Below, in pieces: positions 12,221 to 25,900 of a DNA stretch of 64,000 nt; position 1 is the first letter of the stretch; the number at the start of each line of letters is the position of its first letter. The DNA comes from Synchiropus splendidus (lineage: Eukaryota > Chordata > Actinopteri > Syngnathiformes > Callionymidae): the NCBI RefSeq assembly GCF_027744825.2, contig NW_026527059.1, forward strand, positions 806,001 to 870,000. Direction: 5' to 3'. Both the position numbers and the translations under genes were made by a program. Under the pieces are notes generated by a model. The model had not been told where the DNA came from and searched no databases. It saw only the letters and a program-made list of their open reading frames with translations.

Positions 12221-15200
12221 TAAAATTTCATGTTCTGAAGCTTCCCTGAAAAGTTATGGCACAATGCGTAAAAACGCTTTTCAGCCTGAGATAAGGTGGG
12301 TTTCGGAACGCCAAACATAAAAGTGTTGATAACTTTGGAAAAACACTTCAGACAGTTTAGATTTGATGTGCAACTACTAGAAAGACCCTTTCTGCTATAG
12401 TGGGAGGTTAAAATTTCATGTTCTGAAGCTTTCCTGAAAAGTTATGGCACAATGCACAAAAACGCTTTTCAGCCTGAGATAAGGTGGGTTTCGGAACGCC
12501 AAACATAAAAGTGTTGATAACTTTTGAAAAACACTTCAGACAGCTTAGATTTGATGTGCAACTACTAGAAAGACCCTTTCTGCTATAGTGGGAGGTTAAA
12601 ATTTCATGTTCTGAAGCTTCCCTGAAAAGTTATGGCACAATGCACAAAAACGCTTTTCAGCCTGAGATAAGGTGGGTTTCGGAACGCCAAACATAAAAGT
12701 GTTGATAACTTTGGAAAAACACTTCAGACAGTTTAGATTTGATGTGCAACTACTAGAAAGACCCTTTCTGCTATAGTGGGAGGTTAAAATTTCATGTTCT
12801 GAAGCTTTCCTGAAAAGTTATGGCACAATGCACAAAAACGCTTTTCAGCCTGAGATAAGGTGGGTTTCGGAACGCCAAACATAAAAGTGTTGATAACTTT
12901 TGAAAAACACTTCAGACAGCTTAGATTTGATGTGCAACTACTAGAAAGACCCTTTCTGCTATAGTGGGAGGTTAAAATTTCTTGTTCTGAAGCTTCCCTG
13001 AAAGGTTATGACACAATGGACAAAAACGCTTTTCAGCCTGAGATAAGGTGGGTTTCGGAACGCCAAACATAAAAGTGTTGATAACTTCGGAAAAACACTT
13101 CAGACAGTTTAGATTTGATGTGCAACTACTAGAAAGACCCTTTCTGCTATAGTGGGAGGTTAAAATTTCATGTTCTGAAGCTTCCCTGAAAAGTTATGGC
13201 ACAATGCACAAAAACGCTTTTAAGCCTGAGATAAGGTGGGTTTCGGAACGCCAAACATAAAAGTGTTGATAACTTTCGAAAAACACTTCAGAGAGCTTAG
13301 ATTTGATGTGCACCTACTAGAAAGACCCTTTCTGCTATAGTGGGAGGTTAAAATTTCATGTTCTGAAGCTTCCCTGAAAAGTTATGGCACAATGCGTAAA
13401 AACGCTTTTCAGCCTGAGATAAGGTGGGTTTCGGAACGCCAAACATAAAAGTGTTGATAACTTTGGAAAAACACTTCAGACAGTTTAGATTTGATGTGCA
13501 ACTACTAGAAAGACCCTTTCTGCTATAGTGGGAGGTTAAAATTTCATGTTCTGAAGCTTTCCTGAAAAGTTATGGCACAATGCACAAAAACGCTTTTCAG
13601 CCTGAGATAAGGTGGGTTTCGGAACGCCAAACATAAAAGTGTTGATAACTTTTGAAAAACACTTCAGACAGCTTAGATTTGATGTGCAACTACTAGAAAG
13701 ACCCTTTCAGCTATAGTGGGAGGTTAAAATTTCATGTTCTGAAGCTTCCCTGAAAAGTTATGGCACAATGCACAAAAACGCTTTTCAGCCTGAGATAAGG
13801 TGGGTTTCGGAACGCCAAACATAAAAGTGTTGATAACTTTGGAAAAACACTTCAGACAGTTTAGATTTGATGTGCAACTACTAGAAAGACCCTTTCTGCT
13901 ATAGTGGGAGGTTAAAATTTCATGTTCTGAAGCTTCCCTGAAAAGTTATGGCACAATGCACAAAAACGCTTTTCAGCCTGAGATAAGGTGGGTTTCGGAA
14001 CGCCAAACATAAAAGTGTTGATAACTTTGGAAAAACACTTCAGACAGTTTAGATTTGATGTGCAACTACTAGAAAGACCCTTTCTGCTATAGTGGGAGGT
14101 TAAAATTTCATGTTCTGAAGCTTCCCTGAAAAGTTATGGCACAATGCACAAAAACGCTTTTCAGCCTGAGATAAGGTGGGTTTCGGAACGCCAAACATAA
14201 AAGTGTTGATAACTTTGGAAAAACACTTCAGACAGTTTAGATTTGATGTGCAACTACTAGAAAGACCCTTTCTGCTATAGTGGGAGGTTAAAATTTCATG
14301 TTCTGAAGCTTCCCTGAAAAGTTATGGCACAATGCACAAAAATGCTTTTCAGCCTGAGATAAGGTGGGTTTCGGAACGCCAAACATAAAAGTGTTGATAA
14401 CTTTCGAAAAACACTTCAGAGAGCTTAGATTTGATGTGCACCTACTAGAAAGACCCTTTCTGCTATAGTGGGAGCTTAAAATTTCATGTTCTGAAGCTTC
14501 CCTGAAAAGTTATGGCACAATGCGTAAAAACGCTTTTCTGCCTGAGATAAGGTGGGTTTCGGAACGCCAAACATAAAAGTGTTGATAACTTTGGAAAAAC
14601 ACTTCAGACAGTTTAGATTTGATGTGCAACTACTAGAAAGACCCTTTCTGCTATAGTGGGAGGTTAAAATTTCATGTTCTGAAGCTTTCCTGAAAAGTTA
14701 TGGCACAATGCACAAAAACGCTTTTCAGCCTGAGATAAGGTGGGTTTCGGAACGCCAAACATAAAAGTGTTGATAACTTTCGAAAAACACTTCAGACAGC
14801 TTAGATTTGATGTGCAACTACTAGAAAGACCCTTTCTGCTATAGTGGGAGGTTAAAATTTCATGTTCTGAAGCTTCCCTGAAAAGTTATGGCACAATGCA
14901 CAAAAACGCTTTTCAGCCTGAGATAAGGTGGGTTTCGGAACGCCAAACATAAAAGTGTTGATAACTTTCGAAAAACACTTCAGACAGCTTAGATTTGATG
15001 TGCACCTACTAGAAAGACCCTTTCTGCTATAGTGGGAGGTTAAAATTTCATGTTCTGAAGCTTCCCTGAAAAGTTATGGCACAATGCGTAAAAACGCTTT
15101 TTAGCCTGAGATAAGGTGGGTTTCGGAACGCCAAACATAAAAGTGTTGATAACTTTGGAAAAACACTTCAGACAGTTTAGATTTGATGTGCAACTACTAG

Positions 15201-15228
15201 AAAGACCCTTTCTGCTATAGTGGGAGGT
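12221..15228 (+). repeat. Monomers 66-81, mixed order, least regular stretch
   Basis: Type string: c1 b3 a1 b3 (divergent unit) a4 c1 b3 a1 a1 a1 a4C c1 b8 a6 c1. There is no complete higher-order copy inside it; three a1 units sit in a row (74-76). It carries several single changes: TTTTAAGCC in monomer 71, TTTCAGCTATAG in monomer 73, AATGCTTTT in monomer 77 and TTTTTAGCC in monomer 81. The last of these also occurs in monomer 15. The stretch looks older or less recently homogenised than its neighbours. Confidence 0.8.
12973..13160 (+). repeat. Most divergent monomer (monomer 70)
   Basis: This copy has five changes that are rare or private in the array: T10 (TTTCTTG), G32 without the usual G48 T49, A39 (TATGACAC), G47 (ATGGACA) and C116 (ACTTCGG). 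Most other monomers show none or one private change. Its length is still exactly 188 bp. It is either an older copy that escaped homogenisation or one that gathered changes locally. Confidence 0.8.
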
Positions 15229-16920
15229 TAAAATTTCATGTTCTGAAGCTTCCCTGAAAAGTTATGGCACAATGCACAAAAACGCTTTTCAGCCTGAGAT
15301 AAGGTGGGTTTCGGAACGCCAAACATAAAAGTGTTAATAACTTTGGAAAAACACTTCAGACAGTTTAGATTTGATGTGCAACTACTAGAAAGACCCTTTC
15401 TGCTATAGTGGGAGGTTAAAATTTCATGTTCTGAAGCTTCCCTGAAAAGTTATGGCACAATGCACAAAAACGCTTTTCAGCCTGAGATAAGGTGGGTTTC
15501 GGAACGCCAAACATAAAAGTGTTAATAACTTTGGAAAAACACTTCAGACAGTTTAGATTTGATGTGCAACTACTAGAAAGACCCTTTCTGCTATAGTGGG
15601 AGGTTAAAATTTCATGTTCTGAAGCTTTCCTGAAAAGTTATGGCACAATGCACAAAAACGCTTTTCAGCCTGAGATAAGGTGGGTTTCGGAACGCCAAAC
15701 ATAAAAGTGTTGGTAACTTTCGAAAAACACTTCAGAGAGCTTAGATTTGATGTGCACCTACTAGAAAGACCCTTTCTGCTATAGTGGGAGGTTAAAATTT
15801 CATGTTCTGAAGCTTCCCTGAAAAGTTATGGCACAATGCGTAAAAACGCTTTTCAGCCTGAGATAAGGTGGGTTTCGGAACGCCAAACATAAAAGTGTTG
15901 ATAACTTTGGAAAAACACTTCAGACAGCTTAGATTTGATGTGCAACTTCTAGAAAGACCCTTTCTGCTATAGTGGGAGGTTAAAATTTCATGTTCTGAAG
16001 CTTCCCTGAAAAGTTATGGCACAATGCACAAAAACGCTTTTCAGCCTGAGATAAGGTGGGTTTCGGAACGCCAAACATAAAAGTGTTGATAACTTTCGAA
16101 AAACACTTCAGACAGCTTAGATTTGATGTGCACCTACTAGAAAGACCCTTTCTGCTATAGTGGGAGGTTAAAATTTCATGTTCTGAAGCTTCCCTGAAAA
16201 GTTATGGCACAATGCGTAAAAACGCTTTTCAGCCTGAGATAAGGTGGGTTTCGGAACGCCAAACATAAAAGTGTTGATAACTTTGGAAAAACACTTCAGA
16301 CAGTTTAGATTTGATGTGCAACTACTAGAAAGACCCTTTCTGCTATAGTGGGAGGTTAAAATTTCATGTTCTGAAGCTTCCCTGAAAAGTTATGGCACAA
16401 TGCACAAAAACGCTTTTCAGCCTGAGATAAGGTGGATTTCGGAACGCCAAACATAAAAGTGTTAATAACTTTGGAAAAACACTTCAGACAGTTTAGATTT
16501 GATGTGCAACTACTAGAAAGACCCTTTCTGCTATAGTGGGAGGTTAAAATTTCATGTTCTGAAGCTTCCCTGAAAAGTTATGGCACAATGCACAAAAACG
16601 CTTTTCAGCCTGAGATAAGGTGGGTTTCGGAACGCCAAACATAAAAGTGTTAATAACTTTGGAAAAACACTTCAGACAGTTTAGATTTGATGTGCAACTA
16701 CTAGAAAGACCCTTTCTGCTATAGTGGGAGGTTAAAATTTCATGTTCTGAAGCTTTCCTGAAAAGTTATGGCACAATGCACAAAAACGCTTTTCAGCCTG
16801 AGATAAGGTGGGTTTCGGAACGCCAAACATAAAAGTGTTGGTAACTTTCGAAAAACACTTCAGAGAGCTTAGATTTGATGTGCACCTACTAGAAAGACCC
16901 TTTCTGCTATAGTGGGAGGT
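14665..16920 (+). repeat. 6-monomer (1,128-bp) repeat overlapping the left edge of the 43-monomer unit
   Basis: Monomers 79-84 read b8 a6 c1 a2 a2 b5, and monomers 85-90 read c1' a6 c1 a2 a2 b5. Units 80-84 and 86-90 match in type at the 1,128-bp offset; the first units differ. Monomer 85 has CAACTTCTAG and monomer 88 has GGTGGATTT, neither of which is in the first copy. A related stretch at 42.9-45.9 kb has only one copy of this block. Confidence 0.75.
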
Positions 16921-19900
16921 TAAAATTTCATGTTCTGAAGCTTCCCTGAAAAGTTATGGCACAATGCGTAAAAACGCTTTTCAGCCTGAGATAAGGTGGG
17001 TTTCGGAACGCCAAACATAAAAGTGTTGATAACTTTGGAAAAACACTTCAGACAGTTTAGATTTGATGTGCAACTACTAGAAAGACCCTTTCTGCTATAG
17101 TGGGAGGTTAAAATTTCATGTTCTGAAGCTTTCCTGAAAAGTTATGGCACAATGCACAAAAACGCTTTTCAGCCTGAGATAAGGTGGGTTTCGGAACGCC
17201 AAACATAAAAGTGTTGATAACTTTTGAAAAACACTTCAGACAGCTTAGATTTGATGTGCAACTACTAGAAAGACCCTTTCTGCTATAGTGGGAGGTTAAA
17301 ATTTCATGTTCTGAAGCTTCCCTGAAAAGTTATGGCACAATGCACAAAAACGCTTTTCAGCCTGAGATAAGGTGGGTTTCGGAACGCCAAACATAAAAGT
17401 GTTGATAACTTTGGAAAAACACTTCAGACAGTTTAGATTTGATGTGCAACTACTAGAAAGACCCTTTCTGCTATAGTGGGAGGTTAAAATTTCATGTTCT
17501 GAAGCTTTCCTGAAAAGTTATGGCACAATGCACAAAAACGCTTTTCAGCCTGAGATAAGGTGGGTTTCGGAACGCCAAACATAAAAGTGTTGATAACTTT
17601 TGAAAAACACTTCAGACAGCTTAGATTTGATGTGCAACTACTAGAAAGACCCTTTCTGCTATAGTGGGAGGTTAAAATTTCATGTTCTGAAGCTTCCCTG
17701 AAAAGTTATGGCACAATGCACAAAAACGCTTTTCAGCCTGAGATAAGGTGGGTTTCGGAACGCCAAACATAAAAGTGTTAATAACTTTGGAAAAACACTT
17801 CAGACAGTTTAGATTTGATGTGCAACTACTAGAAAGACCCTTTCTGCTATAGTGGGAGGTTAAAATTTCATGTTCTGAAGCTTCCCTGAAAAGTTATGGC
17901 ACAATGCACAAAAACGCTTTTCAGCCTGAGATAAGGTGGGTTTCGGAACGCCAAACATAAAAGTGTTGATAACTTTGGAAAAACACTTCAGACAGTTTAG
18001 ATTTGATGTGCAACTACTAGAAAGACCCTTTCTGCTATAGTGGGAGGTTAAAATTTCATGTTCTGATGCTTCCCTGAAAAGTTATGGCACAATGCACAAA
18101 AACGCTTTTCAGCCTGAGATAAGGTGGGTTTCGGAACGCCAAACATAAAAGTGTTGATAACTTTCGAAAAACACTTCAGAGAGCTTAGATTTGATGTGCA
18201 CCTACTAGAAAGACCCTTTCTGCTATAGTGGGAGCTTAAAATTTCATGTTCTGAAGCTTCCCTGAAAAGTTATGGCACAATGCGTAAAAACGCTTTTCAG
18301 CCTGAGATAAGGTGGGTTTCGGAACGCCAAACATAAAAGTGTTGATAACTTTGGAAAAACACTTCAGACAGTTTAGATTTGATGTGCAACTACTAGAAAG
18401 ACCCTTTCTGCTATAGTGGGAGGTTAAAATTTCATGTTCTGAAGCTTCCCTGAAAAGTTATGGCACAAAGCACAAAAACGCTTTTCAGCCTGAGATAAGG
18501 TGGGTTTCGGAACGCCAAACATAAAAGTGTTGATAACTTTCGAAAAACACTTCAGACAGCTTAGATTTGATGTGCACCTACTAGAAAGACCCTTTCTGCT
18601 ATAGTGGGAGGTTAAAATTTCATGTTCTGAAGCTTCCCTGAAAGGTTATGGCACAATGCGTAAAAACGCTTTTCAGCCTGAGATAAGGTGGGTTTCGGAA
18701 CGCCAAACATAAAAGTGTTGATAACTTTTGAAAAACACTTCAGACAGTTTAGATTTGATGTGCAACTACTAGAAAGACCCTTTCTGCTATAGTGGGAGGT
18801 TAAAATTTCATGTTCTGAAGCTTCCCTGAAAAGTTATGGCACAATGCACAAAAACGCTTTTCAGCCTGAGATAAGGTGGGTTTCGGAACGCCAAACATAA
18901 AAGTGTTAATAACTTTGGAAAAACACTTCAGACAGTTTAGATTTGATGTGCACCTACTAGAAAGACCCTTTCTGCTTTAGTGGGAGGTTAAAATTTCATG
19001 TTCTGAAGCTTCCCTGAAAGGTTATCGCACAATGCGTAAAAACGCTTTTCAGCCTGAGATAAGGTGGGTTTCGGAACGCCAAACATAAAAGTGTTGATAA
19101 CTTTTGAAAAACACTTCAGACAGTTTAGATTTGATGTGCAACTACTAGAAAGACCCTTTCTGCTATAGTGGGAGGTTAAAATTTCATGTTCTGAAGCTTC
19201 CCTGAAAAGTTATGGCACAATGCACAAAAACGCTTTTCAGCCTGAGATAAGGTGGGTTTCGGAACGCCAAACATAAAAGTGTTGATAACTTTGGAAAAAC
19301 ACTTCAGACAGTTTAGATTTGATGTGCAACTACTAGAAAGACCCTTTCTGCTATAGTGGGAGGTTAAAATTTCATGTTCTGAAGCTTCCCTGAAAAGTTA
19401 TGGCACAATGCACAAAAACGCTTTTCAGCCTGAGATAAGGTGGGTTTCGGAACGCCAAACATAAAAGTGTTAATAACTTTGGAAAAACACTTCAGACAGT
19501 TTAGATTTGATGTGCAACTACTAGAAAGACCCTTTCTGCTATAGTGGGAGGTTAAAATTTCATGTTCTGAAGCTTTCCTGAAAAGTTATGGCACAATGCA
19601 CAAAAACGCTTTTCAGCCTGAGATAAGGTGGGTTTCGGAACGCCAAACATAAAAGTGTTGATAACTTTTGAAAAACACTTCAGACAGCTTAGATTTGATG
19701 TGCAACTACTAGAAAGACCCTTTCTGCTATAGTGGGAGGTTAAAATTTCATGTTCTGAAGCTTCCCTGAAAAGTTATGGCACAATGTGTAAAAACGCTTT
19801 TCAGCCTGAGATAAGGTGGGTTTCGGAACGCCAAACATAAAAGTGTTGATAACTTTGGAAAAACACTTCAGACAGTTTAGATTTGATGTGCAACTACTAG

Positions 19901-22900
19901 AAAGACCCTTTCTGCTATAGTGGGAGGTTAAAATTTCATGTTCTGAAGCTTCCCTGAAAAGTTATGGCACAATGCACAAAAACGCTTTTCAGCCTGAGAT
20001 AAGGTGGGTTTCGGAACGCCAAACATAAAAGTGTTGATAACTTTTGAAAAACACTTCAGACAGCTTGGATTTGATGTGCAACTACTAGAAAGACCCTTTC
20101 TGCTATAGTGGGATGTTAAAATTTCATGTTCTGAAGCTTCCCTGAAAAGTTATGGCACAATGCACAAAAACGCTTTTCAGCCTGAGATAAGGTGGGTTTC
20201 GGAACGCCAAACATAAAAGTGTTGATAACTTTCGAAAAACACTTCAGACAGCTTAGATTTGATGTGCACCTACGAGAAAGACCCTTTCTGCTATAGTGGG
20301 AGGTTAAAATTTCATGTTCTGAAGCTTCCCTGAAAAGTTATGGCACAATGCGTAAAAACGCTTTTCAGCCTGAGATAAGGTGGGTTTCGGAACGCCAAAC
20401 ATAAAAGTGTTGATAACTTTGGAAAAACACTTCAGACAGTTTAGATTTGATGTGCAACTACTAGAAAGACCCTTTCTGCTATAGTGGGAGGTTAAAATTT
20501 CATGTTCTGAAGCTTTCCTGAAAAGTTATGGCACAATGCACAAAAACGCTTTTCAGCCTGAGATAAGGTGGGTTTCGGAACGCCAAACATAAAAGTGTTG
20601 GTAACTTTCGAAAAACACTTCAGAGAGCTTAGATTTGATGTGCACCTACCAGAAAGACCCTTTCTGCTATAGTGGGAGGTTAAAATTTCATGTTCTGAAG
20701 CTTCCCTGAAAAGTTATGGCACAATGCGTAAAAACGCTTTTCAGCCTGAGATAAGGTGGGTTTCGGAACGCCAAACATAAAAGTGTTAATAACTTTGGAA
20801 AAACACTTCAGACAGTTTAGATTTGATGTGCAACTACTAGAAAGACCCTTTCTGCTATAGTGGGAGGTTAAAATTTCATGTTCTGAAGCTTCCCTGAAAA
20901 GTTATGGCACAATGCACAAAAACGCTTTTCAGCCTGAGATAAGGTGGGTTTCGGAACGCCAAACATATAAGTGTTAATAACTTTGGAAAAACACTTCAGA
21001 CAGTTTAGATTTGATGTGCAACTACTAGAAAGACCCTTTCTGCTATAGTGGGAGGTTAAAATTTCATGTTCTGAAGCTTTCCTGAAAAGTTATGGCACAA
21101 TGCACAAAAACGCTTTTCAGCCTGAGATAAGGTGGGTTTCGGAACGCCAAACATAAAAGTGTTGGTAACTTTCGAAAAACACTTCAGAGAGCTTAGATTT
21201 GATGTGCACCTACTAGAAAGACCCTTTCTGCTATAGTGGGAGGTTAAAATTTCATGTTCTGAAGCTTCCCTGAAAAGTTATGGCACAATGCGTAAAAACG
21301 CTTTTCAGCCTGAGATAAGGTGGGTTTCGGAACGCCAAACATAAAAGTGTTGATAACTTTGGAAAAACACTTCAGACAGTTTAGATTTGATGTGCAACTA
21401 CTAGAAAGACCCTTTCTGCTATAGTGGGAGGTTAAAATTTCATGTTCTGAAGCTTTCCTGAAAAGTTATGGCACAATGCACAAAAACGCTTTTCAGCCTG
21501 AGATAAGGTGGGTTTCGGAACGCCAAACATAAAAGTGTTGATAACTTTTGAAAAACACTTCAGACAGCTTAGATTTGATGTGCAACTACTAGAAAGACCC
21601 TTTCTGCTATAGTGGGAGGTTAAAATTTCATGTTCTGAAGCTTCCCTGAAAAGTTATGGCACAATGCACAAAAACGCTTTTCAGCCTGAGATAAGGTGGG
21701 TTTCGGAACGCCAAACATAAAAGTGTTGATAACTTTGGAAAAACACTTCAGACAGCTTAGATTTGATGTGCAACTACTAGAAAGACCCTTTCTGCTATAG
21801 TGGGAGGTTAAAATTTCATGTTCTGAAGCTTCCCTGAAAAGTTATGGCACAATGCACAAAAACGCTTTTCAGCCTGAGATAAGGTGGGTTTCGGAACGCC
21901 AAACATAAAAGTGTTAATAACTTTGGAAAAACACTTCAGACAGTTTAGATTTGATGTGCAACTACTAGAAAGACCCTTTCTGCTATAGTGGGAGGTTAAA
22001 ATTTCATGTTCTGAAGCTTCCCTGAAAAGTTATGGCACAATGCACAAAAACGCTTTTCAGCCTGAGATAAGGTGGGTTTCGGAACGCCAAACATAAAAGT
22101 GTTGATAACTTTGGAAAAACACTTCAGACAGTTTAGATTTGATGTGCAACTACTAGAAAGACCCTTTCTGCTATAGTGGGAGGTTAAAATTTCATGTTCT
22201 GAAGCTTCCCTGAAAAGTTATGGCACAATGCACAAAAACGCTTTTCAGCCTGAGATAAGGTGGGTTTCGGAACGCCAAACATAAAAGTGTTAATAACTTT
22301 GGAAAAACACTTCAGACAGTTTAGATTTGATGTGCAACTACTAGAAAGACCCTTTCTGCTATAGTGGGAGGTTAAAATTTCATGTTCTGAAGCTTCCCTG
22401 AAAAGTTATGGCACAATGCACAAAAACGCTTTTCAGCCTGAGATAAGGTGGGTTTCGGAACGCCAAACATAAAAGTGTTGATAACTTTGGAAAAACACTT
22501 CAGACAGTTTAGATTTGATGTGCAACTACTAGAAAGACCCTTTCTGCTATAGTGGGAGGTTAAAATTTCATGTTCTGATGCTTCCCTGAAAAGTTATGGC
22601 ACAATGCACAAAAACGCTTTTCAGCCTGAGATAAGGTGGGTTTCGGAACGCCAAACATAAAAGTGTTGATAACTTTCGAAAAACACTTCAGAGAGCTTAG
22701 ATTTGATGTGCACCTACTAGAAAGACCCTTTCTGCTATAGTGGGAGCTTAAAATTTCATGTTCTGAAGCTTCCCTGAAAAGTTATGGCACAATGCGTAAA
22801 AACGCTTTTCAGCCTGAGATAAGGTGGGTTTCGGAACGCCAAACATAAAAGTGTTGATAACTTTGGAAAAACACTTCAGACAGTTTAGATTTGATGTGCA

Positions 22901-25900
22901 ACTACTAGAAAGACCCTTTCTGCTATAGTGGGAGGTTAAAATTTCATGTTCTGAAGCTTCCCTGAAAAGTTATGGCACAAAGCACAAAAACGCTTTTCAG
23001 CCTGAGATAAGGTGGGTTTCGGAACGCCAAACATAAAAGTGTTGATAACTTTCGAAAAACACTTCAGACAGCTTAGATTTGATGTGCACCTACTAGAAAG
23101 ACCCTTTCTGCTATAGTGGGAGGTTAAAATTTCATGTTCTGAAGCTTCCCTGAAAGGTTATGGCACAATGCGTAAAAACGCTTTTCAGCCTGAGATAAGG
23201 TGGGTTTCGGAACGCCAAACATAAAAGTGTTGATAACTTTTGAAAAACACTTCAGACAGTTTAGATTTGATGTGCAACTACTAGAAAGACCCTTTCTGCT
23301 ATAGTGGGAGGTTAAAATTTCATGTTCTGAAGCTTCCCTGAAAAGTTATGGCACAATGCACAAAAACGCTTTTCAGCCTGAGATAAGGTGGGTTTCGGAA
23401 CGCCAAACATAAAAGTGTTAATAACTTTGGAAAAACACTTCAGACAGTTTAGATTTGATGTGCAACTACTAGAAAGACCCTTTCTGCTATAGTGGGAGGT
23501 TAAAATTTCATGTTCTGAAGCTTCCCTGAAAAGTTATGGCACAATGCACAAAAACGCTTTTCAGCCTGAGATAAGGTGGGTTTCGGAACGCCAAACATAA
23601 AAGTGTTAATAACTTTGGAAAAACACTTCAGACAGTTTAGATTTGATGTGCAACTACTAGAAAGACCCTTTCTGCTATAGTGGGAGGTTAAAATTTCATG
23701 TTCTGAAGCTTTCCTGAAAAGTTATGGCACAATGCACAAAAACGCTTTTCAGCCTGAGATAAGGTGGGTTTCGGAACGCCAAACATAAAAGTGTTGGTAA
23801 CTTTCGAAAAACACTTCAGAGAGCTTAGATTTGATGTGCACCTACTAGAAAGACCCTTTCTGCTATAGTGGGAGGTTAAAATTTCATGTTCTGAAGCTTC
23901 CCTGAAAAGTTATGGCACAATGCGTAAAAACGCTTTTCAGCCTGAGATAAGGTGGGTTTCGGAACGCCAAACATAAAAGTGTTGATAACTTTGGAAAAAC
24001 ACTTCAGACAGCTTAGATTTGATGTGCAACTTCTAGAAAGACCCTTTCTGCTATAGTGGGAGGTTAAAATTTCATGTTCTGAAGCTTCCCTGAAAAGTTA
24101 TGGCACAATGCACAAAAACGCTTTTCAGCCTGAGATAAGGTGGGTTTCGGAACGCCAAACATAAAAGTGTTGATAACTTTCGAAAAACACTTCAGACAGC
24201 TTAGATTTGATGTGCACCTACTAGAAAGACCCTTTCTGCTATAGTGGGAGGTTAAAATTTCATGTTCTGAAGCTTCCCTGAAAAGTTATGGCACAATGCG
24301 TAAAAACGCTTTTCAGCCTGAGATAAGGTGGGTTTCGGAACGCCAAACATAAAAGTGTTGATAACTTTGGAAAAACACTTCAGACAGTTTAGATTTGATG
24401 TGCAACTACTAGAAAGACCCTTTCTGCTATAGTGGGAGGTTAAAATTTCATGTTCTGAAGCTTCCCTGAAAAGTTATGGCACAATGCACAAAAACGCTTT
24501 TCAGCCTGAGATAAGGTGGATTTCGGAACGCCAAACATAAAAGTGTTAATAACTTTGGAAAAACACTTCAGACAGTTTAGATTTGATGTGCAACTACTAG
24601 AAAGACCCTTTCTGCTATAGTGGGAGGTTAAAATTTCATGTTCTGAAGCTTCCCTGAAAAGTTATGGCACAATGCACAAAAACGCTTTTCAGCCTGAGAT
24701 AAGGTGGGTTTCGGAACGCCAAACATAAAAGTGTTAATAACTTTGGAAAAACACTTCAGACAGTTTAGATTTGATGTGCAACTACTAGAAAGACCCTTTC
24801 TGCTATAGTGGGAGGTTAAAATTTCATGTTCTGAAGCTTTCCTGAAAAGTTATGGCACAATGCACAAAAACGCTTTTCAGCCTGAGATAAGGTGGGTTTC
24901 GGAACGCCAAACATAAAAGTGTTGGTAACTTTCGAAAAACACTTCAGAGAGCTTAGATTTGATGTGCACCTACTAGAAAGACCCTTTCTGCTATAGTGGG
25001 AGGTTAAAATTTCATGTTCTGAAGCTTCCCTGAAAAGTTATGGCACAATGCGTAAAAACGCTTTTCAGCCTGAGATAAGGTGGGTTTCGGAACGCCAAAC
25101 ATAAAAGTGTTGATAACTTTGGAAAAACACTTCAGACAGTTTAGATTTGATGTGCAACTACTAGAAAGACCCTTTCTGCTATAGTGGGAGGTTAAAATTT
25201 CATGTTCTGAAGCTTTCCTGAAAAGTTATGGCACAATGCACAAAAACGCTTTTCAGCCTGAGATAAGGTGGGTTTCGGAACGCCAAACATAAAAGTGTTG
25301 ATAACTTTTGAAAAACACTTCAGACAGCTTAGATTTGATGTGCAACTACTAGAAAGACCCTTTCTGCTATAGTGGGAGGTTAAAATTTCATGTTCTGAAG
25401 CTTCCCTGAAAAGTTATGGCACAATGCACAAAAACGCTTTTCAGCCTGAGATAAGGTGGGTTTCGGAACGCCAAACATAAAAGTGTTGATAACTTTGGAA
25501 AAACACTTCAGACAGTTTAGATTTGATGTGCAACTACTAGAAAGACCCTTTCTGCTATAGTGGGAGGTTAAAATTTCATGTTCTGAAGCTTTCCTGAAAA
25601 GTTATGGCACAATGCACAAAAACGCTTTTCAGCCTGAGATAAGGTGGGTTTCGGAACGCCAAACATAAAAGTGTTGATAACTTTTGAAAAACACTTCAGA
25701 CAGCTTAGATTTGATGTGCAACTACTAGAAAGACCCTTTCTGCTATAGTGGGAGGTTAAAATTTCATGTTCTGAAGCTTCCCTGAAAAGTTATGGCACAA
25801 TGCACAAAAACGCTTTTCAGCCTGAGATAAGGTGGGTTTCGGAACGCCAAACATAAAAGTGTTAATAACTTTGGAAAAACACTTCAGACAGTTTAGATTT

